Assembly: GCA_905221605.1 (NCBI GenBank)
Contig: CAJNDS010002136.1
Location: 417,501-467,500, forward strand
Source of the DNA: Symbiodinium natans
Taxonomy: Eukaryota > Sar > Dinophyceae > Suessiales > Symbiodiniaceae
Direction of reading: 5' to 3'
DNA: 50,000 nucleotides
Notes under the pieces: model-generated
Told to the model about the DNA's origin: nothing
The model's database searches: none
Seen by the model: the letters and a program-made list of their open reading frames with translations, nothing else
Program-made: the position numbers and the translations under genes
Part shown: positions 43,690 through 50,000 of the stretch, piece after piece
Layout: each line of letters begins with the position of its first letter
Position numbering within the stretch: position 1 is the first letter of the stretch

Positions 43690-44035
43690 ACGCGTGCGGT
43701 CCGTCTGTCTCTACATCTCTGCCTGTCTGTCTCTCTGCCTCGCTGCCTCTTTGCCTCTCTGCTTCTCTGTCTCTCTGTCTCGCTGTCTCACAGTCTGTCC
43801 TTACGTCTCTGTCTGTTTGTCTGCCAGCCCGTCTGCCTCTGTCTGCGTTCGTCCGTGTCCGCTCGTCTGTGCGACCACGCGTCCGTGCGGCGCCCTTGCG
43901 CCCATGCGCCCCTGCGCCCATGCGCCCGAGTGCTCGTGCGCCTGTGGGCCCGCGCGTGCCTGCGCGCATCCGTGCGTTCGTGCATTCGTGCGGGCGGGCG
44001 TGTGCGTTGGGTGCGTGTGCGTACGGCCACAAAGC
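43690..44035. repeat. CTGTCTCTCTGCCT-like and GTGCGCCC-like low-complexity DNA
   Basis: A degenerate pyrimidine repeat passes into a GC-rich repeat. Long overlapping ORFs (Leu/Ser, Arg/Thr/Asp, Ala/Arg) are composition artefacts. Confidence 0.8.
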
Positions 44036-44085
44036 ACTCGCCTTTCTATGGCACCAAGGAACCGCAGGACTGAACACGGCTGAAC

Positions 44086-44147
44086 GCGCCTCATTAATCT
44101 TGGTCTGCGCGTCAGTGGAGGCGGCCTCACGCAGCTCCGGAGATGGA
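44086..44147 (-). CDS. Candidate exon 49, coiled-coil gene
   Basis: Reads PSPELREAASTDAQTKINEA after acceptor CCTATCCAG; donor GTTCAGCC. 62 nt. Confidence 0.66.
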
Positions 44148-44499
44148 CTGGATAGGACCCTGTAGCCCTCAGCACAATAGCATACACCCTGAATCCCCCC
44201 CCTACGAACCTCAACCCCCCGCAACAGAACCCATGTCCCACTAAATCCAATGTAAACCCACGCCGAAACCCTGCAGATCAATCCATCAGGACATCCGACT
44301 ACAATAGGCGCGATATATCGTGCCAGGCACCAGAGCTTGCCTGTGGGCTTCGAGGGTCACACTTTGCCTTTGGTGTCGGTGGTAAACCAGCACCAAAGCC
44401 AACAGCTGACAGCAAAAACACGGCAGTTGAAAAAAAGGATCCGAGCCATGTGCTGCGAGGCACGCCTAGTTCAGAGCCCAACCGCACACAACCCTTGAC

Positions 44500-44556
44500 C
44501 CGATCCCGCCCACGCCTCCACCTCATCCAGGGCCTTCTTCAGGTCATCACCTCGGG
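44500..44556 (-). CDS. Candidate exon 50, coiled-coil gene
   Basis: Reads RGDDLKKALDEVEAWAGS after AAGTAAAG; candidate donor GTCAAGG. ALDEVEAW parallels ALREVEAW at 19586-19617. Confidence 0.64.
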
Positions 44557-44633
44557 CTTTACTTGAAGGTTCAGAGGTGTTCAATAGTTAGGTGGAAGCC
44601 AAAACGGGAGGCTAAGGGCTAACGAGCAATGGT

Positions 44634-44680
44634 AAGGGAGGGGCCTTTTAGGGGTCCATTACTTTCGTAAACTCCCAAAA
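44634..44680. mobile_element. MITE family 3 fragment
   Basis: TTTTAGGGGTCCATTACTTTCGTAAACTCCC resembles the right half of 10964-11075. Confidence 0.4.
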
Positions 44681-44739
44681 AAGGAAGCCCGAGAAGTTTG
44701 AAGTTCACCAATTGGCTAAGAAAGCGAAACCCCAAACGG

Positions 44740-44843
44740 ATGAACCCCAAACCCTAAACCCTAAAGCCCAAACCCTTAACCCTAAACCCTAAACCCTAAA
44801 CCCTAAACCCTAAACCCTAAACCCTAAACCCTAAACCCTAAAC
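44740..44843. repeat. (CCCTAAA)n
   Basis: About 14 units. Confidence 0.95.
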
Positions 44844-44934
44844 CCTAAGCGGAACTGGGCTCCCCAGCTGCCCTCGGCCGGAGGATTGGAGATGATAGGC
44901 TCGGCCATTGTCACAATGGCAACGACAGACTCCT
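44844..44934 (-). CDS. Candidate exon 51, coiled-coil gene
   Basis: Reads ESVVAIVTMAEPIISNPPAE after TCCTCAAG; donor GTTTAGGG. 91 nt. TMAEP matches the KLAEP/KVAEP motif. Confidence 0.62.
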
Positions 44935-44966
44935 CTTGAGGATTTGAGGGGGGAGACTTTGGGGAG

Positions 44967-45074
44967 TTTAGGGTTTAGGGTTTAGGGTTCAGGGTTTAGG
45001 GTTTAGGGTTTAGGGTTCAGGGTTCAGGGTTTAGGGTTTAGGGTTTAGGGTTTAGGGTTTAGCGTTTAGGGTAA
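44967..45074. repeat. TTTAGGG and TTCAGGG tract
   Basis: About 15 units. Confidence 0.95.
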
Positions 45075-45115
45075 GCCGACATCAAGCCATGACGACGCAA
45101 AGGCGCCTCGGCGAC

Positions 45116-45160
45116 AGAGGTGAGGTCCTTGATGGCCGGGAAGGCCTCCTGGAAGTCCTT
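45116..45160 (-). CDS. Candidate exon 52, coiled-coil gene
   Basis: Reads KDFQEAFPAIKDLTS after ACTCTAAG; donor TCT|GTCGCCG. 45 nt, phase 0 both ends. Confidence 0.6.
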
Positions 45161-45196
45161 CTTAGAGTTTAGGGTTTACGATTTAGGGTTTAGGGT

Positions 45197-45305
45197 TGGA
45201 GAAGGAGGACCCCCAAATAGAAAAGAGCCTATGATACCCTTATGAGGAAGAATAGGTTTGTTGTTTGTTTTTTTTTTTGGGGGGGGGGGTTCTTAAACTA
45301 GGAGA
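45197..45305. mobile_element. MITE-like element, family 1 (degenerate)
   Basis: Keeps the core CCCTTATGAGGAAGAATA and GGGGGTTCTTAAAC, with mutated ends and a T-run. Confidence 0.5.
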
Positions 45306-45315
45306 ACGATACGCG

Positions 45316-45410
45316 AAACCCTAAACCCTAAACCCTAAACCCTAAACCCTAAACCCTAAACCCTAAACCCTAAACCCTAAACCCTAAACCCTAAACCCTA
45401 AACCCTAAAC
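45316..45410. repeat. (CCCTAAA)n
   Basis: About 13 copies. Confidence 0.95.
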
Positions 45411-45740
45411 TGCCCAACTTCAAGCAGACCATCTATGGGCCAATTGCGGGACCATCTGTGGGACTCAGGACATCTCGGACTTGGAAATCATCTGAGTTGT
45501 GCGTTAAACCCTCTGCAAATTATTTATGAATAGGTTTCCTTATAAGGGAAGTATAAGGGAAGAATGGGAATGAACAATTATCCCAGAAGCACAACCCAGT
45601 GATTCTGGCTGTGCCAAGCCAATGGCTCACCTTCCACAATCCGATCCTGTTTGCCTACAAGCCCAAGGTTTCCTTTTTTGCAAGTTTCCCATGTTGCATG
45701 AGGATCTTCAAAGAAACCCTAACCCCTGAACCTTGAAAAC
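45411..45740. other. Intron filler
   Basis: AT-rich block near 45520-45560 (TTTCCTTATAAGGGAAGTATAA) may be a family 5 remnant. No exon seen. Confidence 0.35.
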
Positions 45741-45771
45741 CGCGAGGTTTCGACAGCAAAGCCCCTTCGAC

Positions 45772-45813
45772 TGTCCTTGGAGTCCTTCTCCTCCTTCTCC
45801 TGCCGGCTGAGCT
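45772..45813 (-). CDS. Candidate exon 53, coiled-coil gene
   Basis: Reads LSRQEKEEKDSKD after acceptor AAATCCCAG; donor GTCGAAGG. Confidence 0.55.
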
Positions 45814-45937
45814 CTGGGATTTCGGGATTGGGGCTTCCGCTTGGGATCTTCGGGCTCTGTCAGGAGTTAACCTTCTATTTGTAATCGGATTATATATATA
45901 TATAGCAAAAAAAAGGTAAAAGGGTAACTACCCAGTG

Positions 45938-46031
45938 CTAAACCCTAAACCCTGAACCCTAAACCCGAAACCCTAAACCCCAAACCCCAAACCCCAAACC
46001 CTAAACCCTAAACCCTAAACCCTAAACCCTG
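45938..46031. repeat. (CCCTAAA)n with CCCGAAA and CCCCAAA
   Basis: About 12 units. Confidence 0.95.
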
Positions 46032-46033
46032 AC

Positions 46034-46119
46034 GTCTCTCCGGGCCGCGCCTTCCCTCCTGCCTGGCCCAACTTGGCGAGGGCGGCGCGGGCCTTGTTCA
46101 GCTGCTCCACGACACCGGC
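46034..46119 (-). CDS. Candidate exon 54, coiled-coil gene
   Basis: Reads AGVVEQLNKARAALAKLGQA after acceptor AAGTCGAG; candidate donor GTCAGGG. 86 nt, phase 0 start. A family 1 MITE ends 9 bp upstream of the exon on the minus strand. Confidence 0.68.
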
Positions 46120-46128
46120 CTCGACTTT

Positions 46129-46246
46129 CTACGATTTGCTTAAGAAACCCCCCCCAACAAAAAAGAACAAAATGTATAAAAAACCTGCATTACCCTCATA
46201 AGCAAGAATTTTCTGATTTTTGAGGGGCTTCTTAAGCTATTCGTAG
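46129..46246. mobile_element. MITE-like element, family 1
   Basis: 118 bp, CTACGATTTGCTTAAGAAAC facing CTTCTTAAGCTATTCGTAG. Confidence 0.7.
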
Positions 46247-46499
46247 CTTGAGGGCACAGAGTTCAATAGGTTGCGTAGGCTTTGGGCTTTGGGGATTGTG
46301 GGGGTGGGAGGTTGGGGGTCTAGCACTTTTCGGGGCGTTCCGGTTTCCGAGGTTGATGGGCTTGGGGCTCATCGACGGCGACAGAGGTGTCGTGAGGATT
46401 GCTGTTCTGGGTTTCGAGCTTCGGAAGTGAGGGACGAGCGCCTAGGAAGGAGGCAAAGGGCCTAGTAGACGGCCTACACCCTGATTTGCTTTGGGGGCT

Positions 46500-46640
46500 C
46501 AAACCCTAAACCCTAAACCCTAAGCTGAGCCCTCCCTAAACCCCTAACCCCTAATCCCTAACCCCTAAACCCTAAACCCTAAACCCTGAACCCTGAACCC
46601 TGAACCCTAAACCCTAAACCCTAAACTCTAAACCCGAAAC
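46500..46640. repeat. Degenerate (CCCTAAA)n
   Basis: CCCCTAA, CCCTGAA and canonical units. Confidence 0.9.
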
Positions 46641-46860
46641 TCACTCCAAGGCCAGGGGGCTCCAAAACCTGCCTCCAAGCACTACAGCCGGTAGGGCCCC
46701 AAAGAAGTAAGAAGCACAGTAAGCTCCAGAAAGTTGGAACATGGTCTTTAGGGTTTAGGGTTTAGGGTTAAGGGTTAAGGATGAGTAGAGATGGGACTCC
46801 CTTTAGTAGTACCTTTCGGGGCATGGGGACAAGGATGTTTCAACTTTTTGGAGTTTTACT

Positions 46861-46925
46861 GAACCCTAAACCCTAAACCCTAAACCCTAAACCCTGAACC
46901 CGAAACCCTGAACCCTAAACCCTAA
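46861..46925. repeat. (CCCTAAA)n
   Basis: About nine units. Confidence 0.9.
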
Positions 46926-46963
46926 TACTGTAAATAGGGAAAACATTTTGGAGTTTACTGTAC

Positions 46964-47038
46964 CCATATGCAGCCCGGGTGGGCCTGTGCCGCTCGGACT
47001 TTGGGAAGCAGCTTCGACATCTCCGTCACCTCCAGCTG
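46964..47038 (-). CDS. Candidate exon 55, coiled-coil gene
   Basis: Reads QLEVTEMSKLLPKVRAAQAH after acceptor TGAATGCAG; donor GTACAGT. 75 nt, 25 codons, phase 0 both ends, compatible with exon 54. Confidence 0.64.
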
Positions 47039-47063
47039 CTGCATTCACATGTTCTGGGGCTTG

Positions 47064-47093
47064 GGGTTTAGGGTTTGGGGTTTGGGGTTTAGG
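47064..47093. repeat. TTTAGGG and TTTGGGG units
   Basis: Four units, minus-strand arm upstream of exon 55. Confidence 0.85.
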
Positions 47094-47237
47094 GCATGCC
47101 AAACGGAAGCGCGCTGTGGGAGCGCGCGGTAGTCTGCAGACCTACCCACCCCAAGACCGCCCACTTACAACTCTCAAGGAGTTAAGACCTTTTATTTTTT
47201 TACAAAGCATCACATGAGTCAGCACTCACGCCCTTTT

Positions 47238-47645
47238 TGGGGACCTCCACAAGGTGCGTGGACCAGGCGCAAAGCTGCAGCACATGGAAACGAGGCAGGG
47301 TCCGTGAAGACAGCTTGGGTTTGCGCGAAGGGGCTATGGGGGAATGGGCCAGCACAGACAAAGGCAGCGAGGCTTGGTTGGCGTGAAGGGGCTCAAGCCA
47401 CGGAAGAACACACAGTGAACAGCTTGGGTTGGGCAGACCGCCACGGAAACAGAGCTGGTGTGGCGGACAGCTTGGCTTGGCGCGAAGGGGGTAAGGTGGG
47501 GTGCCGGCCAGGGTCAGGTCAGGTTGGGGACCTCCACAAGGTGCGTGACCAGGCACAGAGTTGCAGCAAAGAAGCAGGGCGGGCGTGGACACAAACTGGT
47601 GTGCGGACAGCTTGGCTTGGCACAAGGGGGTAAGTGGGAAAACTG
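47238..47645. repeat. Degenerate minisatellite
   Basis: GGGGACCTCCACAAGGTGCGTG recurs about 285 bp apart (47238 and 47523), and CAGCTTGG-TTGGCGCGAAGGGG-like pieces occur at least five times. Overlapping ORFs on both strands follow from the repeat. Confidence 0.75.
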
Positions 47646-47651
47646 GAACAG

Positions 47652-47903
47652 GCCATGGCCAGGGCCACACCAGGGCCAGACCCAGGGCGAAGAGCAGAGA
47701 GGCGGGCAGGGCCAGAGCCAGGGCCAGCGCCAGGATTAGGGCCAGACCCAAAAGGGCCAGGGCAGGGCCAGGCCGGGCCAGGCCAGGGCCAGGGCCAGGG
47801 CCAGGGCCAGGGCCAGGGCCAGGGCCAGGGCCAGGGCCAGGGCCAGGGCCAGGGCCAGGGCCAGGGCCAGGGCCAGGGCCAGGGCCAGGGCCAGGGCCAG
47901 GGC
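47652..47903. repeat. GGGCCA hexamer array
   Basis: Imperfect from 47652 and near-perfect from about 47783 (about 20 units). Gives Gly-Gln, Pro-Gly, Trp-Pro and Ala-Leu dipeptide ORFs, which are artefacts. Confidence 0.95.
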
Positions 47904-48201
47904 TGAGCCCCCACCAGGCATTTTTTGGTCAGAGCCTTGCCTGCCCTAACAAAACGGCCCCTGGTCCCCTCAGCCCTGCGGACGGGGGGTGAGGGACCAG
48001 GGGTCTCAAGGGGCCGTCCCAGGGGCCGTCGCAGGGGGCCTCCAATGCAGGACCTGGACAGGGTAATGCCTGTGCCTGCCTGGAGGGTAAGCCAGCCTGG
48101 AGGCCAGCTCGGTCGCCCGCCTGGGGTTTTTCGCAGGGTCTCACTGAGCGCTCGACCAGCGCCCGCCTACCCCAAAAGACAAGAGAGTGGGGTGGCGGGC
48201 G
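47904..48201. other. Intron filler, GC-rich
   Basis: GGGGCCGTC and CAGCCTGGAGG repeats in short form. No exon island recognised. Confidence 0.35.
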
Positions 48202-48543
48202 GGTTTAGGGTTTAGGGTTTAGGGTTTAGGGTTTAGGGTTTAGGGTTTAGGGTTTAGGGTTTAGGGTTTAGGGTTTAGGGTTTAGGGTTTAGGGTTTAGG
48301 GTTTAGGGTTTAGGGTTTAGGGTTTAGGGTTTAGGGTTTAGGGTTTAGGGTTTAGGGTTTAGGGTTTAGGGTTTAGGGTTTAGGGTTTAGGGTTTAGGGG
48401 TAGGGTTTTTAGGGTTTAGGGTTTAGGGTTTAGGGTTTAGGGTTTAGGGTTTAGGGTTTAGGGTTTAGGGTTTAGGGTTTAGGGTTTAGGGTTTAGGGTT
48501 TAGGGTTTAGGGTTTAGGGTTTAGGGTTTAGGGTTTAGGGTTT
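48202..48543. repeat. Longest (TTTAGGG)n tract in the window
   Basis: About 48 units, one GGTAGGGTTTTTAGGG irregularity near 48398. Confidence 0.97.
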
Positions 48544-48601
48544 CGGGGGCTTTGCGGGATTTTTTGCGGGTCTCGCGGTGGGCCGCTCGGCTTTCGGCTT
48601 C
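48541..48601 (-). CDS. Candidate exon 56, coiled-coil gene
   Basis: Reads EAESRAAHRETRKKSRKAPE after GCCCGGAAG. Unlike most islands, its downstream side on the minus strand is (CCCTAAA)n and no GT donor was found. Confidence 0.42.
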
Positions 48602-48639
48602 CGGGCGTGAGGGCCAAGGCTCAGAGTGGTCTGATGCTT

Positions 48640-48990
48640 CAGAGCTGTTTGCCTTTAAACTACAGCCGCATGAGCCGGGTCCAATTCCCAGTGTTGCGCG
48701 TCTGCACTCACCACGGCAGGATTTCCATGTATCAGGCATCACCTCCGGTTTTTGCCAATGTTTCTTTCGCACTAAGGGCTGGTGTGTTTGTAGCTCCGCC
48801 TTCCTTTGCACAGGTGTTTTGTGTCGCTGCGCTGGTGGGAACTGCCTCTACTTCTGTGCTGGTTTTTCGGGCTGCCTTGATACGTACACGGTGGCTTTAA
48901 ACCCGACCCCCCCCCCCCACCACCCCCCTCACCCCCCCAAGAACGACAGTGCACCCTCTCGACCCACGAGCAAAACAAGACACCACAACT
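48640..48990. other. Intron filler
   Basis: Plus-strand ORFs of 97-157 codons here have no recognised domain. A C-run at 48906-48935. Confidence 0.35.
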
Positions 48991-49002
48991 CGTCACCTAT
49001 CA

Positions 49003-49050
49003 AAACCCTAAACCCTAAACCCTAAACCCGAAACCCTAAACCCTAAACCA
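49003..49050. repeat. (CCCTAAA)n
   Basis: Seven units. Confidence 0.9.
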
Positions 49051-49105
49051 ATCCTACAATGTTCCAGCCACTGCCCCGGTCGCACCGATGCTGTCGCAGG
49101 GGGAC

Positions 49106-49130
49106 CGCCCTTGCGAACGTCGTTGATCTC
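49106..49130 (-). CDS. Candidate exon 57, coiled-coil gene (weak)
   Basis: Reads EINDVRKG after acceptor AAGTCCCAG; donor GTCCCC, or further on at GTGCGACC. Confidence 0.42.
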
Positions 49131-49139
49131 CTGGGACTT

Positions 49140-49225
49140 AGGGCTCAGGGGTTTAGGGGTTTAGGGGTCTAGGGGTTTAGGGGTTTAGGGGTCTAGGGGT
49201 TTAGGGGTTTAGGGTTTAGGGTGAA
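49140..49225. repeat. TTTAGGGG (8-mer) and TTTAGGG tract
   Basis: Several eight-base GGGGTTTA and GGGGTCTA units. Confidence 0.9.
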
Positions 49226-49279
49226 GCGGGGACTTAGGGCTACGGACCCCTTTAACGTGTCTGGGCTTCACGTGGAAGG

Positions 49280-49472
49280 GTTTTAGGGGTTTGGGGGTTT
49301 TGGGGGTTTGGGGGTTTAGGGCTTTAGGGCTTTAGGGCTTTAGGGGTTTAGGGGTTTAGGGGTTTAGGGGTTTAGGGTTTAGGGTTTAGGGTTTAGGGTT
49401 TAGGGTTTAGGGTTTAGGGTTTAGGGTTTAGGGTTTAGGGTTTAGGGTTTAGGGTTTAGGGTTTAGGGTTTC
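49280..49472. repeat. TTTAGGGG passing into TTTAGGG
   Basis: Octamer variants at the left, canonical heptamers at the right. Confidence 0.95.
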
Positions 49473-49640
49473 GGCAAGCTTTTATGAGAGCTTTGGGAAG
49501 GTCAAGCGTTGCAACCATCAAGAAGACACGGTGGGCCCTGCTTTCTCGGAACGCGAATGGCAAACCTAGACCCAGACAAGATGTCCAGCTAGCAGCTAGC
49601 CCTCATAAAGCCTAAGCCCAACCCCATCAGGCCACCCGAC

Positions 49641-49680
49641 CTGCCTGGGCCAGATTCTTCTGGGCCTCGCCCACGGCCGC
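49641..49680 (-). CDS. Candidate exon 58, coiled-coil gene
   Basis: Reads AAVGEAQKNLAQA after acceptor AAGCGGCAG; donor CAG|GTCGGG. If the acceptor is further upstream, ARKRQ is added. Confidence 0.62.
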
Positions 49681-49783
49681 CTGCCGCTTCCGAGCACTAC
49701 ACTGCATTGGGGGGGGGGCGGGGGGGGGAGGGGGCGGATGAGTTTCAAAGGTCAGAGCCCCGAAGCCGTGAATCTCAGAAGGC

Positions 49784-49881
49784 GGGAGTGACCTCTGGGG
49801 TGGTAACCTTTTAGGGTTCAGGGTTTCTTTCGGGTCAACCCCAAACCCTGAAAAGTTACCACCCGAGAGGTCACGCCCGGG
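49784..49881. mobile_element. MITE-like element, family 6 (long hairpin)
   Basis: CGGGAGTGACCTCT/GGGTGGTAACCTTTT faces AAAAGTTACCACCC/AGAGGTCACGCCCG, with telomere-like TTCAGGG and CCCTGAA in the loop-proximal arms. About 98 bp. Confidence 0.65.
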
Positions 49882-49909
49882 AATCAGAACTTGCAGACCC
49901 TGAGCTCGT

Positions 49910-50000
49910 TAACCCTAAACCCTAAACCCTAAACCCTAAACCCTAAACCCTAAACCCTAAACCCTAAACCCTAAACCCTAAACCCTAAACCCTAAACCCT
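49910..50000. repeat. (CCCTAAA)n running off the right edge
   Basis: About 13 units to the window end. This is interstitial or intronic by analogy with the other tracts. Confidence 0.95.

Noticed and set aside
43585-44281. ORFs of up to 220 codons on both strands
   Set aside because: Low-complexity pyrimidine and GC repeats keep all frames open. Only the short exon-like part at 44086-44147 is kept.
47200-47992. Trp-Pro, Ala-Leu, Gly-Gln and Pro-Gly dipeptide ORFs
   Set aside because: Translation of the GGGCCA hexamer array and neighbouring minisatellite.

Overview
The window looks like nuclear DNA of a dinoflagellate, probably close to Symbiodiniaceae. Three signs point there: pervasive TTTAGGG-type telomeric repeat, very small exons in long repeat-filled introns, and two Ty1/copia retrotransposons whose LTRs each carry the nine bases TGGCTCAAG, identical to the 3' end of the dinoflagellate spliced leader. 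Nothing bacterial, viral or organellar is visible. The genus cannot be told from this sequence.

Region 1 (1-20695) and region 3 (39204-50000) have the same fabric. Short GC-rich islands of 40-95 bp alternate with tracts of (CCCTAAA)n or (TTTAGGG)n and with about 100-140 bp inverted-repeat (MITE-like) elements. Read on the minus strand, nearly every island is open, is preceded by a YAG acceptor, and encodes an Ala/Glu/Lys-rich, amphipathic, coiled-coil-like peptide. Some peptide motifs recur in distant islands (DAE-L/M-PFLKGIE; AL-D/R-EVEAW; xAEP; ARKxx). I read this as one, or a few, large minus-strand genes with 50 or more micro-exons. At many exons the intron begins GTTTAGGG and continues as (TTTAGGG)n. 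It often ends with (CCCTAAA)n about 20-50 nt before the acceptor. Such introns carry telomeric-repeat terminal inverted repeats, often with a MITE-like core. Exon ends are inferred by eye. Reading phase closes over some neighbours but not all, so the gene model is provisional.

Region 2 (20696-39203) is a nested pair of copia elements inside one intron. Element B (plus strand) inserted into a telomeric-repeat tract with a perfect 5-bp duplication, AGGGT. Element A (minus strand, 158-bp LTRs) then inserted into B's left LTR; B's right LTR is the matching empty site. Both have the order gag, protease, integrase, reverse transcriptase, RNase H. Both also carry, between protease and integrase, a domain with the HxD...H...R signature of 2-oxoglutarate/Fe(II) oxygenases. 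A is one very long open frame, though about 250 codons of it are better explained in another frame. B has a leader ORF, a coiled-coil gag ORF that starts inside the LTR, a gag-pol ORF with a CCCH zinc finger, and an RNase H that is out of frame.

The rest is simple repeat: a 463-bp (TAG)n array growing out of a MITE end, a GGGCCA hexamer array, a degenerate minisatellite, a GC-rich trinucleotide array, purine tracts and homopolymers. No tRNA, rRNA or CRISPR array was seen.
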